A stretch of DNA of 64,000 bases, taken from the NCBI GenBank assembly GCA_034509425.1, contig JAVTVJ010011652.1, positions 1,379,001-1,443,000 of the forward strand, written 5' to 3'. This document shows positions 11,401 to 25,000 of the stretch, piece after piece; position 1 is the first letter of the stretch, and every line of letters begins with the position of its first letter. The stretch is from Eopsaltria australis. Lineage: Eukaryota; Chordata; Aves; Passeriformes; Petroicidae. The translations under genes were made by a program, and so were the position numbers. The notes under the pieces are model-generated. The model ran no database searches and was not told the origin of the DNA. It saw nothing but the letters and a program-made list of their open reading frames with translations.

Positions 11401-14400
11401 GAACGAGTTTTATTAAAAACAGTTATGTCTTTGTTAGATGACTGTGGGATTGTTACTTATTATATAATTCAACTTTTTACTTACTTGCCACTACTCATGG
11501 TATTTCCTCATCTTTGCAGGAATAATACAACTTATTGGTTCATAGTCTTTATTTTAGCACACTAGACTCCATGCTTAGAAAATGTAAAAAAATGGTGTTG
11601 ATGTCTTTCCCCAGGGAGATTTTAAACAAGTGATAGAATGGTATAATCTTATGGATTTTTCATGCTTTTAGTGATTAGGGAAAAAAAAATTATCATATAT
11701 CTCGTGCAACCTGTGGTGAGATAAATTAGACATTGAGTGGAAATCCTCACTTGGTTCATTTGGGATATTCTGTACTTCCATTTATATGTGTGTGCCCTCA
11801 TTAAAGATTCCAAAAATAGAACTATGTGGGATTAGAAGAGAATGTGCAGAGAGGAGTAGCACATCAAGGTTTTGAGAAAATGTCGGTGATGCTCATGACA
11901 CCATTCATTTCAGACACATTAACCAAGAGTAAATAAATGACTCACAGTGGTGACTGACTGATGGTTTAGCCTTTTAATTTTTACAATCATGTTAGTTATC
12001 TGAATTTTCTCAAACATACTGTAAGAACATACTTCAACCAGTGGATTCATGCTAAAATATCTGTCTCTGCCATGTCTAGGAGCATTTCTATTTTTCCTTC
12101 CTCTGTGTCATTTACTGTGCTATTTCTGCCCATGACTGAATAAATAGTACCATTTGATGTTCTAAATTTAGTTTTCTCTCAAATATTTTTTAAAAGAAGT
12201 TATGTCCTGAAAATATCCAACATCACTTATATCTGCAGATTTATATTTCATGAGCATTCCTAAGACATATCTTTGTAAAACATGTTACAAGAGCTTAACC
12301 TTTTATTTCTGAATAATATCCTTAGAAGTAAAATTCAAATTGTATAATGTTCATATAGATGATATTCATATGTATGAAATGGTGAAGGTTGTAAAACCAA
12401 TCAAAATATACTTATAATGATATAAAATAATTCAATATTTACCAGGCACTTCTTAAGAGTGTCAGAGGGCTTTTGCTTATTCCTCATTTTCCTGCAAAAT
12501 CTAAAATGTCCCTGCTGCATTGTTAAATGTCAGATGGAAGCTGGAGGTCAATGGAATTCATCAGGGTTCACTCCAGTCAGTAATCAGTTTGTCCAGACTT
12601 AGGTGGAGCTACAGATTCCTCTGTACACTGCAAGTATCTTCTTCTGTTATTTCTTATTTACTCTATGCCTTTGCTCATCTGCATTTCTGCAGTTGGCCTT
12701 TAACTTTCTTTTATTCCTCGCTAAGTGTGTGTCCCAGTGGGATCACTTCTACCCCCTAGACAGAGGGGGAGATGGATGAAATATGATGTGCATCCCAGTT
12801 CCCACTTTTCCAGTTTGTTCTGTACTGATCTGGAGGAGCTGGGTGACATTTTAATTGTGTTTGGATATTCTCCACCCAGTTTCTCAAACATCTGAGGGAA
12901 AAATCCCCAAAACCATTAGGCTGATATGTCCCTACATAAAACCTAAATGTCTGTTTCCTATGAGTAATCAATCTGTGGAGACTACATACAATTCTAGATT
13001 CAGATTTTCCTCTTGGATTCAATTTGTTTTGGGTATCATGTCAATCATGTGTTGCTTTCAGTGTGCTGCCTTTTCTTTCAAGTATTTAATTGGACCACAG
13101 GAAGCTTCAGAGAGGAGTTAGGAAGGAGCCTGGAAACTCTCATATGTTCTGCCTATTTCTAAGATGACATTTTTATCACAGGTGCACAGGGAGCGAATGT
13201 ACTCCCATGTCAGTTGTTGAGTCTGATAATTTTCCGAGTCTTTTCCCCTTTACATTGGCAAATTCCATATTCTTGAGCTGCTGCAGGATATTTTCAAGGG
13301 ACAGAACTCTTACTTGCACTGCAAATAACCCTGCCATTTTGCTAATGCTGTATAATTCACTGAAGCAGTCTGCAAAGCAAGGGTGTGAACAATACCACCT
13401 AAACTTGCCTTCTGAGAGGTACAGTTTTCTCTGGACCAGAGAAATAAGACATAAGGTAAGCATGATTTTGCAGAATTTTGTCCTACCCAACCACAGGTTT
13501 GGTTTTAGAGGTGGCTGAGCCATCTGCCACTTTTATTGATGTCAGTGGGAGCCAACATGCTCATCCCTCACTTAAGCAGTGTACATGTTCACAGGAGCCG
13601 TGTCACAAAACTAAATTAATTGTTTGATGTATTTAGAGCTTTCTTTCTTTTAGAGTGATGAGAAATGACTGGTGAAACAAGCCAATATGGATGCACAATC
13701 TGGTTGATATTTTAAAAATGCCTTGACAGAACAGCACTTTTTACTGTATATGGATGGGTGCATGTTTGGAGAGTAACAGATGATGGGGTGACAACGTTGT
13801 TATATAATAAATCTGTTTCTTCTGGGTTTGTATTTGTTTGTTTGGGGTTTGTGTGGCTTTTTTTGGTTTTACTTTGGTTTTAATACATCCAAGGCAGAGG
13901 AAGGACAATGAATTTAATGCAAAACAGGTGTTCAGGACATACAGTATGAATGGAGATTTTTGGGACTGGACTTATCTTTTAGTTCTGTGCACACAGCAGC
14001 TACCACAGACCATTGGGATCCACGAGAAGACTACAGAACATTTCTATTTTGGGAATGCTGGACACACCCAGACAGTGTGAGGACTGTCATACTTGAAAGT
14101 ACCCACGAGATGAGTAAGTGAGCCACAGATCTGTGAGCACCACACACTTTCAGTGTCTCCAGCCCAGAAGTTTTCCTGAGAAACCATCCTGCTGAGGAAT
14201 CCTGGAGAATTCTTTGCAGGCAGTGCTTCCAGAGTGATACACTTCCAACAGATGTCAGGGTACTGGGAATGAGAAATGAATAAAAGACAAGTGAAAATTA
14301 TATAACCTGTTTCTTTAGAAGAAACCCTTCATGTTCCTTCGTGCACAATAAGCTTCTTTATTGGAAGGCTGTGACAGTGATGAATAGTTTTTCGTTCTTC

Positions 14401-17400
14401 TTATCTTTACAGAGATTTCTTGAGTATTAAAATAAAAGGCTGTTTTTAGGAAAGGGGAAGATAAAATTGCATCTACGGAAACAGATTGCCAGTTGGCTCT
14501 GTAAGAAAAATAATTTTTAAGTTTTAGCTCAGGAATAAGCAGAATTGGAGAGGTTAAAGTGCTGTAAAGTGAAAAACTGAACAGCTGGAATGAAGGAGGA
14601 GACTGCAATAACAGTTTTACAGGTAACAAACAAAACCCAGGTATTGTATGTTTAATGATGCTCCAGAAACCACATAAGAGAATATTTTGAAGTCAGAAAC
14701 CATTACTCTAGGAATTTTAATTGAGCAGATGAACACAGTGCTTGATGAGGGCCAAGATGCAAAGCATGCTTACCTGCTTTCTATTCTTTTGTTCTAAATG
14801 TGGTGTAGTTTATTGAAAGATTCAGCTCTCCCTGGTGCCAATATTGAACTGTGTGTTGGGCTTCACTGGTTTCTGTGTCTGTGATAATGCCTGTACATCT
14901 TGCTGCCAGGTGCATTGAAAACAATATTCAAATGCCTGTATTTGTTCCAGATCTCCGTGCCTGGTGTTTCCAGCTCACTGATTCTCAGTGCTACCCCATC
15001 AGTACCTCACTCTCATACTCAGGAGTGAGGAGCACATCACTCTTTTCACTGACCAGCCACAGTTTCATGCAGCTCTTAACAGTGTGAGAGAATGGCCCAG
15101 AGAGGACACTGTGGTGATCTCCAATTCTCTCATGAAATTTTTATTGATGCTAATGGATAACATGCACGTGGTAGCTCTGCTAAAATCAGGGCTAGGTTAA
15201 GCAGCTATTTTTCTTGTACTGTCAGTTTATGCCAGTGTGTCTGAACCCTTTGTGTGATGAATGGGATGGTCTGAGGCTGCAGCTTTCTGGGGATCACCTA
15301 GGCTGCAGATGAAGACTGCAGTGTATTAAAGCACTTCTTGATTGTTCCTGAGAGATGTTCACTCCCAAGCAGATGCAAGGGGGAATTTACAGCAGACACT
15401 GCCCCAAGCTCCTGCAGAAATCACACTTTTCTCCATAGTCAGAGTAACACCAGAACAACTGAGCTGATTCTTGAGTTGAACACCGACGAGCGCCTCGGTT
15501 GTCTGACACAAAAACACTTTGATGTTTCAGGGTCAAAAAAAGGTTCTTCCTTTCTGCTGCTACTCCCCTGTAGTGTACTAAGCTGGCTGATGTCAGTTCC
15601 CCGAGAAGGAAAGAAATTCTTTCCAGACCCACGCTAAAATTGACTCTTGTGCAAGGGACAAGCTGAGGTGTTTGTAAGAACAAGCGCTCAGAGGATGTAG
15701 AGGACTTCACTTGGGCCACTCTTTTCAAAATCTGACCATCCATTTTTACATTTTAATCACTGTATTTTGATTCATTTTCTGTTTCTTAAATGCCTTTAAG
15801 AGAACCATTAAAACCACAGCTTCCAAACAACCTTTCAAAATGACCATAAGAATGACAAACTTCCTATGGAGTAAGTAACAAAAATGAAGCCTCTTCAGCC
15901 CCAGGGCAGGCTCACTTGAGATGGTGACCTTTTCAAAAAGTGTTTTTCTTTCATATGAAATGTACTTTTCTTTCATTTCCAAGGGAGAGAGAGATGACAA
16001 GAGGAAAAAATGCAGTGTTTTATTTTTCTATAGTTTATTTTTCTATGGTTTTTGTCTTAATAGAACAAAATTAAATTTAAGGGGCCTTAGTTCTTAATTG
16101 TATCTTTGAGACTGAGAATCTAATTTTACTTCAAATGCTTTTTTTTAAATGTGGTTCCTCTCATTAGGTTTTAAAAGGACACACTAAGCTCTCTGGAAAA
16201 GGGTCTAATTTCTGAAACTAGCAGTCAGTCACATGCCTTCAAATATTCTCCTTGTGCATTATTCAAAACACCTACAGCTGAGTGTGTAACTTAGGCAACC
16301 TGGCTTGATATTGAATAATGTAGTCACTGCCATGACATTCGGAAAGATGTCTGTACCCAGCAAACGCTATTTTTGTGTGTGTTGTCTTGTTGCTTGAGGG
16401 ATCATGAAAAACTAGCCTGAGTACTATGCTTTTTCCCAGAAAGTATATGATTTGGGTATGTGTTTACGTGTTTCTTGGTTGCTTCTTTTCTTTTCCTCTG
16501 CCTTTGTTAATTACCTCAATACATGTTTAAAGCCTGCCAGTAATTGCCATTGAAGTGCATTTAATCTGAAGCAAAAGTTTCTGCTATTTAAGTCTCTTGT
16601 CAGGAAACCCAGTATTGGACTTGTTTGGTTTCTTATTTCCGAGGCTGTTTAATGACAGCATAAATATTCAGCCTGACTCTGAATAGGTAATTAAAGCTGA
16701 CTCTTGGCCAGATGTTCCCCTTTGTTGCCTGGCGTGGAGCTGAGGGAAGAGCAGGAAGCAGCAATTCCAGTGCCTGCTGTCCCACTGCTCGCTGTCCTTG
16801 GCTTTGGGAATTGTGTGAGGGATCCCCACGTCACTGAGTGTCCCCAAGAACAGAAGGTTACTCCGATGTGAACAGAGAAATGAACTGCTGTCCCACCATC
16901 CCAGCGGGCTCCTTCCCTCTCTCCTCCTCAACAGTTGAGAAAATCCCTTTGTGCAGCTGATTTTGGGAGGCGGGAGAAATGAGTTCTGCATTTCCCCTGA
17001 ATGAGACAGTGGATTTCAGGATGAGATGGTCTTTTAAGTGTGCACAGGGTGGGTGAAGGCTTTGAGATGAGCCAGGTGTGCAGAAGTGAAGAAATTTACT
17101 GCTTTAACCTTAACTTCAGTGCTCAGAGGCAATAAAGCTTACAGGGAACACAGCAAATGCCACGAGAGCAAGAACCAGGGAACAAATAGAGGGAGGGGCT
17201 GAGTAAGCACCTGCAGTGTCGGGGGCTTTGCTTCAATATTCCCTGGTCCTCAGAGGTTTCACAGGGATCCCACCTTGTGTGAGCAACAGCTTTGGTGAGG
17301 GGACCTGGGAGAACTTTGGGTGGATTTTACACCGTCATGAGTATCAGTGACCTGAGCCTAGGAGTCAGCAAGGAACCGAGGCTGTGCTTGGAGTGAATGC

Positions 17401-17747
17401 CCTTATTTATTTCACGTGAAATGCTGGCACTGCCTTCAAAATATGAATGGCTGCTGAGGCTGGAAAGTAAGGGAGAATTACACTATGAAACATAAGTTGA
17501 CAGCAAGAAAAACCTTTTCTGGCTCCGGGATTGTTCATGGGAGGATACCAGCCTTATTTTTATTATCTTGTGTTTGTAGTGGCTTCTTATGTAGTTTGGA
17601 AAACTCTTAAACTTCATCATGGATCGAGTGACAGTAGGGGTGTCTCTCTCCTAGGTCCTGGAGACAAGTAGCTAAAAATCACTGGAAACAAGAAGTTCTG
17701 GCCTGATAGCACTGCAGAACCATGTGGGAGAATTCAGTCCGAAGACA

Positions 17748-17756
17748 TATAAAAAG
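17748..17756 (+). promoter_or_regulatory. TATA-like box near the left edge of the CpG island
   Basis: TATAAAAAG lies about 560 bases before the proposed HSPA12A start codon and just before composition turns GC-rich. It resembles a TATA box, but the gene has a CpG island and such promoters usually lack a functional TATA. In an AT-rich background the match may be chance. Confidence 0.2.
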
Positions 17757-17849
17757 AATCCCATGCCGTACAATCCACCCCGTAATTCATGATGCCAAGG
17801 GACTCGTTCCTGATTTCTGACTGTCCGGGTGAGCTGTACCTAAACTCCC

Positions 17850-19080
17850 CTGGCACCCCGGGGAACAGGCGGAGTACCAATTGCAGCCTTCTCAGGGCTC
17901 CGTCTCCGCAGGACTCCAGCACCCTTTCCTGGCGCGCAGGGCTGGGGTGGGTGTCACCTCCGGCCGCAGAGAGGGGTCTTTTTCTCTGGCTGTCACCGCG
18001 GAGGGGTTTCCGCTTCAGTGGCCGTGAAATCCGCATCTGGGGCCGGGCCGCCCCTCGCAGGCGGCCCCCCCGCCGGTGCCGTCCTTGTGCGGCTGCGGGA
18101 GCGGGCGGGGAGGGGCGGCGCAGCCCCGCAGCCGGCGCGGGAAGCCCGTCAGCGCCGGCCCGGGCGCGCAGCCTCTTCCCCTCGGCTCCGCACCGGCCGC
18201 AGGAAGGCGCAGCGGGGCGGGGACCAGAGGAAGCAGCGGAGCCTCCCCCGGGGTGGGCAGCGCAGCTCCGCCGCCGGCCCGTGCCCCGGCGAGCGCGGCG
18301 GGAGCGGGCCATGTCGGAGGCGGAGAGCGGTGCCGCAGGTGAGGGGGCCCCGCCGCAATGCAGGAGCGCTGCCGGCGGCGGGCGCGGCACGGCCCGCGGG
18401 GCGGCCACGGCTCACGGGGGAACGGAGGGAGCCCCGTCCGGAGCAGGGGGAGGCGGGAGGCGGCAGACAATGTCCCGGCTGTGGCCGCGCAGGCGGGGCA
18501 GGGCAGGGCCGGCCCCGCGGAGCCCCGGCTCGGGGCATGCCCCGCGGGCAGGGCCGGCCGCGGCTCGGTGCGGAGCGCACCCCGCGGAACCCCCGCCCGC
18601 CGGGCAGCGCCGCGGCTCCTCCGTCACGTGCGGCCCCCGGGGAGCCGGTGCCGCACCGCGGGGGGACCCAGGTGACAAAACAATGCGGCGGCACCGCCGG
18701 GCGGGGGCGAGGCGAGGCGGGGCGGGCGCCCTGCCCGGCGCCGGGCGCTGCGGCGGGCGCGGCATCCCCGCCGGACGGGCCTTTGTGGCTCCGTCCTCCC
18801 CGCGGGTCGGGGTCTCTCCCCTTCCAGCAGCGGCCAGAGGGAGGAGGGGGAGGGCTCGGACCGGAGCTCTGGGGCTGCTGCTGGCGTACAGGCAGCACCC
18901 CTGTATAGCGAGAAGCCTGATGCACTGGAAAAGAAAGACCTGGCAGCCGGGTGGGAGAGACGGCGCTGTCTGGGCTGAGCGCCTGAGCATCCTGGCGCAG
19001 CCTCGGGGAACGGGGAGCTCCCAGCGAGGCGTAGGGCTGGGGGAAACCCCCACCGGTGCCGCTTTGCCACGTTAAGGGCG
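17850..19080. promoter_or_regulatory. HSPA12A: CpG island, presumed HSPA12A promoter and 5' UTR
   Basis: This is a sharply GC- and CpG-dense block, the only large one in the window. It contains GC-box-like sequences, for example GGGCGGGGAGGGGCGG around 18104 and GGGGCGGGG around 18212, and an E-box CACGTG at 18625-18630. The first coding exon of HSPA12A sits inside it at 18311-18338, so the island is the natural promoter. No single transcription start can be read from the sequence. Many frames are open on both strands because stop codons are rare in such composition; these are not genes. Confidence 0.85.
18311..18338 (+). CDS. HSPA12A: HSPA12A coding exon 1 (start codon)
   Basis: ATG at 18311 encodes MSEAESGAA plus one base (phase 1), followed by a strong donor GCAG|GTGAGG. 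Joined to exon 2 it gives [20 protein letters not shown], comparable to the short acidic, Ala/Gly-rich N-terminus of mammalian HSPA12A, which is poorly conserved before SAYSSP. The ATG has G at -3, an acceptable start context. It lies in the CpG island. The same frame is open upstream to an ATG at 17789, so a longer N-terminus is formally possible, but I prefer 18311 because it gives the expected length. Confidence 0.75.
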
Positions 19081-22000
19081 CCAAATGTCTCCGGTTCTGC
19101 AAACTTGACTCGAGCTGAGCTGAATCTTGTTTTGCCTGAAACAAGGATGCGGTGGGTTTGATCCGTTTGGGGTTACACTGTGCCTGATATAAACAACTCA
19201 GCCTTTGCAGGACGGGGTGGTCTCTCCTTGTGTGGGAACGGAGCTGGGGGAGGGAAGAGGGTTCCTAGGATACAAATGATATGGGTGAATAACCCTAAGG
19301 GAAATGCAGACTCAGCCTGATTTCATTCGATCTCTCCATGCCTTATTCCTCACTGTGTGCTGCAAAGGCTCGCTGAGCCAAAGGTGCTGGCAGAAATGTA
19401 TGGGGAAACTTAAAAGGTTAAGCTTGATTATAGTAGGATTTGGGGAACATTTTGAATGACGTAGCTTAATTTCAGTGTAAGTGGAATAAAAGAGTCATAA
19501 AGTGTCCATTAAAAAACCACAAACTAAACCAGAAAACAATACTTAGAAACTAGTTTAATCTTCAAGATGCTCTACTTGTTCTTCCCCCTCCCCACTATCT
19601 AAATGTTCTCTCAGTGCTTCCTAAAAGAGGTCTCTGATGTCTGTTTGGTTTGCAGTAACCTGTAACAATTTTCTATCATGCAGCTCACAAAGGGAAGAAT
19701 AGACTGACAGAGTCATTTGTCTTTCAGATGACAGGGTATCACGTTTTGTTTTCTGCCAAGTTGCAAGGTTGGTGCAGTGCAATACTGAAATGAAGTAACT
19801 TGTGACATAGGAAGAATCTGTGCAGGAGGGATTTGGTCAGAAGACAGAAACCAGGTAGTAAAGCAATGATTTGTAATGCCAGAAATCTTTATGTTCTTTC
19901 CATGCACTGGAATGCTGAGGCTGTCAGAGCAAAAGAAGGCTTCAGGGATAAACTGTTATTTAATGCATGTTGTATTGACAGTATTGAAGCTGCAGCCACT
20001 TCTTGCAGCACAGTACAACGCTTTAGAGAGATGTCTGTATGTAAAATAGCTGAGTGCTGTATGCAGTGCCTGCCCATCATCTTTATGGCTTCACTTAGCA
20101 CAGCACTGCGGTATCTGCAGCTTGGTTAGTGAAATTGTTCATAGCCAGGAGCTACTGCACATAAAGCTTCTAATTATACTGATTTTTGGCATTTTTAAAG
20201 CCATTGGCTCATAATCGGGTAATGCTGGTTGAGCTGACAAGTTTTCCTTTATGATAGGCACCCTGTAAGCTTTCACTCTGAATGTTCTGTTCATTCCCTT
20301 GGGGACAGTAATTGGTGTTCAACAGATCTGCCTTGCTCTGTACCTGCAAAGTCTCCCCAAAGCTCCAGTCAGCTGTAGAGAGGCCCCACGAGGTCTGTTC
20401 TGTCCAGAGGCATTTTCAGCTGATGCATGTGTGGTGTACAGGGGCTTCATCCTGGTCCACAGGGAGTGGCCAGGGTTTCTGCCAAGTGCAACTGTCACCA
20501 GGAGCTGCAAGAGGATGCTGCAGCCTTGGATGTCAGCTCAAGTTAGAGCAGCCTCCTGCAGTTCTGTGCAGGAAGACCAGAATGCTGCCTCAGCTGTAAA
20601 AGACCTGATCCCTTCGTGAACATGTCCAGGGTTAGGATATGTTTTGCTTTCTAACTGTGTCACTGGTGGTTGGGGTTATATGGGACTTGACTGGTATCTC
20701 ATCTTGTGCTCATTTCTGCCAAATGCTTCTTTTGTTGGTTGAGTTGATGTGACCTGCCATGGCCAGCTTCTCCCACTTTCATGGGAATGCTGTTGAAATT
20801 TTTTAGGTCCCTTCTGGACATCATATTTGCTGTTGCAATTAAGAGTGGATTTCTTTTCATTTTTCCTTTTAATGTTACAGATCTGATCAAATATTTTAAA
20901 ATTTCCAGTTACTTATTCTTCTAAGCTCTTCCAGGGGATTAATTCCCTTTTGCTTTCCTCTACTATGATTTCACTTATTCTCTCTATAAATGCACAAAGC
21001 AACCATCCCTTTCTTAAAAAAAATCTTAAGAATGTACTTTTTACTTTAAAACAATAATATTAAAAGATCCCAGTGTGTCAGTTTTCTGTACCTGACTTGG
21101 TTCTGCCTTTTGACGATGTGTCAGATGGGATTTCACAAGTATTTGACTTCAAAGAGCACACCGTTTATGGTTTTAGAAACTTTTCCCTGTGGCTGTTTTA
21201 GTCTGTAGGTATTGTGAAGAAGCAAATTGGCTTTTTTTGATATTTAAAAAAGCCGTGCTGGCTCCCAGTAAATGATAATGGAAGATGTGAAAGGAATAAA
21301 AAACAATGCACGCAAACAATGCTACTTTCGATTAGGAGAATGAAAACAGTCATGACCTTAATTTGGTATGAAGGAACGTGACCTTTTTGGGGAGTTTGCA
21401 TCTGTTCCTTTATTATATTTTTCCTTAAGTGAACTGGCTGTTGATACTTTCCATATGCAGCTTTAGTGAAATCTTTGTCTAGCCATAGATGACTTCAGTT
21501 CTTACATAATTACTCAGCTTCTGTATGGCACTTGTCACGTTTCTATTAAACAGCTTGGCTGGTTGGAAACAGGGGTGGGTGAAGCTCCAGCTTGCATCAG
21601 GTCTGTGTTTCTGCAGTGGTGAGGGAGGTGCCAGGAGGACTTGGATGAGCTCTGAAGTCCATGGGTTGTGGCTGTCAGTGGTACACTTGCCTCACAGATG
21701 TTGCACTGCAGAGCGTGCAGCTGTTGGGTGCTGTAAGGTCACAGATGTTGGTGTTGCACTGAGGGAGCGCTGCTGCCAGGGCTGAGCCCTGGTGATCTGA
21801 AATGCCTGTGACAGATCTGCAGGCTTCATCTTCCTCACTGTGACAAGTGTCCTGGCTCCTGGGTCATTACATCCAAGCTGCCTTTTCCTAGTGACCAGGC
21901 ACGTTTTTGGTATTGCAAGAACATTCCATAGCTCTCATTATTCAAAATGTGTCAGCTCTGGCCCATGTGCTGTGCTGTTAAGAATCATAGTGATATGCAT

Positions 22001-25000
22001 TTAAAATAAACAAATGCAACTTCAAAATTTTGCCATAACTGCTGTTAAAACAGTGACTTTGCAGTGTTTTAAAATTATGATGGCAGTGGTGATCTGTGTC
22101 AGTAGTCAGTATTAAAACAGGAAATTCCATCAAAGCCTGTCTCAGAGGGATCTGAGAAACATTTTCATGTAAACGAAGAGGAAAATGCAATCAGTTCTAA
22201 GATGTAACCAAATAAATAAATGAAACTCCTCAGAAAAGGAGGGGGCCAGAAAGCCTAGAAAGCCTTTGTTCTTCTCTCAGGACTGCACGAGGGTGTGTCA
22301 GGGACATCAGAGTGGCTTTGTGAGCTGTGCTGGTGCTCCCTGGCCCCGGCTCACTGCTCTCCACTCCCCTGTGAGTCACTGGGTGCTCCCTGGCCCAGAT
22401 CAGGAGCTCTGTTGTTACAGATCTGTGGGCTCTGGGTACATGGATCAGTTCCAAGTGCACCTAAATTTACAAGAATGGGAGACCTGGAGAGGATTTTGCT
22501 TTTAGCTGTTTCTTCTGTCAGTAGTGCCTCAGTCTACACTCTCAGGCTGTGCTCTGCAGATGCAGTTTCTGAGGAATATTGAGAGAGATTTCTAGTAATC
22601 ATTACCAGCTGGAGTCCAGAAAAGTGTGGCTGTGAATGTAGTTCAATAATAGCAATTCCATGTCATCTGAGGGAGTTAATCCACGTCCTCTCTGAAGAAA
22701 ATCAGTTCCTATTGCAGGAGCCTGCCCAAGTGCTGCACTAGTTTTCTTGGGGAAGGAAGCAGAGATTAAATTATTCTTCCTATGCTACTTCCTTCTCCCA
22801 GAGGGAATAATCTGGGAACACAGCTTCAATTTATCCATCTCTCTGAATACATCCCTAGTTCTCAGTGCTATTCAGGACCAGTCTTTAGGATTGAAGCAGT
22901 TTTTCTCAAAGGATTTTACAGTCCTGAGTACTCCATGTGCACCTGTCCCTATGAGGTTCTCTGCATTTGCATCCAGGCTTTTTTTTTGTTTTTCCTGTTC
23001 CCTGTGAGGTTGGAAGAGTGAATATTTGGGTGTCTCTTTCCTCATTACAGGGATTGGGATGTTTTTCTCTCTCAAGAGATAGTAACAGTTCTTCAGTGCA
23101 TTTTTGCCTCCTCCTTTTGTCATTGTTTGGGAAATGTGACCATTTGGTGGATGTCATCATCATCTGAGGACTCTTGATGCCTTCTCCATGATTAAAGATC
23201 AGAATACCTGTGGTTAGGCTGGGCTGACTGGCAACTAATCCCATCCCCTGGTGCCAAACAGATCCAACAAATTTAACATCTATTTCTCAAGTTTCCATGG
23301 ATACCTGAGTAGAGCACTCACAGCAATCAGAACGCAGGGCTTGCCATTTACAAAAGCTTTCGGTATTGTCGCTATGGAAGTGCTGCTTCAAAAATCAACC
23401 TTTTGTAGGAGCTCTTTTGCTTACTCAGCTAGTCTCCTGTTATGATTTTAGCCACAGGAACTCCTTTGAAGGTTGTGCCAGAGGTTTGTCACCGTGACAG
23501 TGTAACTTTGCAGTTGGTTTTCTGGCTGGTCACTGTGGATGCACAGTCATGGCACTTGAACATGGCCCTGATGGATGTTTGCATAAAAACCTCTGGACGT
23601 GGATTTTGGTTGGTGGCTGCATGATTTTGTGATCTACTCTACAAATCCTAATCAGGTACTTTATTCTTTTCTCATTAGATGTTTTTCCTTTAAGCTTTCC
23701 TTTAAGCCTGATCTCTGGGTGTTTTAAAGACCATCTGAAAAAAAGAAATAAAAACTGGCTTTTGATATAGCAATGAAATGTTGCTCAGAAGCTGAATCAA
23801 TAGCTATAGACTATGGATTCATAGATGACTTTGCTAATGACTTGGTACCAATTTCTGCAGTTTTTTCCCAGTTACTATTCTTTTATTTTTCCATCTTTGA
23901 ACAAAACTGGGTTTAACATTCCTGAAGAATATGAAGGGATTTATATTTATTTACAACATCACTCATGCTGACTACTGAAAGTAAAGGCTATTCTAGTTTG
24001 GCTTTTCTTTTTACCCTGCCCCCTGCTTATCCTTTTTATTCCCTGTGAATTGATGAGGGTGGTTGGTTTTCTTCTGTCAAGACTCTATAAATGTGTGAAT
24101 CATGTTAAGCCTTCCAGAAGATTGTCAAAATGAAGACAAACATATTCAAATTCTTTTTCCAATTCATGTTTTAAGAAAAAGGTGTCACTACATTCATCCA
24201 GCTTGGTGCATTGCAAGATACTGTTTGAATCTAGGAGTGCTTGAAAACTAAATAACCTTTTTGCCTTCTAAGAAAACAAATGTCCCCCAAAATATTCTTA
24301 CTCCTGTGTGCTGGATGCGTAGTCTGAAAAGCTGAAGAGTCCTTCTTGTTCAGTCTTGGAGGAATATTCCTTTGAATATCTTGGTTGAGAAAGGTAGGGT
24401 TGCATTCTTTTCAGGATACAATTGCATCTTGAGATGGTTCTTAAATAGCAACTTGTAGTAAAGCAGGGGTTTATAACTGTAATACTTTGATCTTGTTTTT
24501 TTAAAAGAAAAAGAAGTGAATGTGTCCAGTTTGAGCTGGGAAATGGTGTTTTTCTCAAAGAGAGTGATTAACATCACAAATGTTCTATGAGTATGGTCCT
24601 GGGAATTAGAGCATAATCTTATTAGTGCCACTCCTGACAACCTTGCAGTGAACCAAGTAGAGGAGGTAGATGAGGACACACCGATGATGAAGGAGAAGCA
24701 GCAGGAAGGATTTTCCAGGAAGGTTCTTTTCACAGAACCCAACTTCTGTACATCTGATGTTTTGTTTTCTGTTCCTTGCGTGTTCCTGGAAGCAACAAGG
24801 GAGGAGATGAGAGATGCAGAAAGACAGTGCTTGCTCAGAGGCAAACAGTGCAAGGAAGTGAGAAGGAAGCAAGTTCAAAGACGAGCTTGTTGAAGGAAGA
24901 GAAGTTTAGTTAGTGTGCACTGAAGGTGTCTGTTAGAGAGCTGTATCTGGGGGATATTTAGGAAGATCATGGAGAATTGTCTGTTGCCACTCTGAGCTGC

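Larger units (their letters stand above)
1..17700. other. Intergenic DNA upstream of HSPA12A, no gene recognised
   Basis: Mostly AT-rich sequence with short random reading frames on both strands. None shows a recognisable protein family, codon bias or a convincing series of splice-bounded exons. What I can name is listed separately: the GC-rich patch at 940-1270, the minisatellite at 1404-1700, the CR1 fragment at 2085-2371 and the AT microsatellite at 2473-2491. The stretch from about 10350 to 12500 is notably AT-rich and lacks even moderate reading frames. From memory, ENO4 lies head-to-head with HSPA12A in mammals; I looked for minus-strand enolase-like exons here and saw none, so any neighbouring gene probably starts beyond the left edge. 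Confidence 0.6.

Noticed and set aside
16668..16991. Minus-strand frame of 107 codons, considered as an exon of a divergent neighbour such as ENO4
   Set aside because: No sustained similarity to an enolase and no consistent flanking splice sites or companion exons were seen.
17734..19144. Long overlapping reading frames on both strands (up to 428 and 331 codons)
   Set aside because: They sit in a CpG island where stop codons are rare, several frames are open at once, and the predicted proteins are low-complexity Arg/Pro/Gly/Ala. Only the 28-base HSPA12A exon 1 within one of them is supported by splicing.
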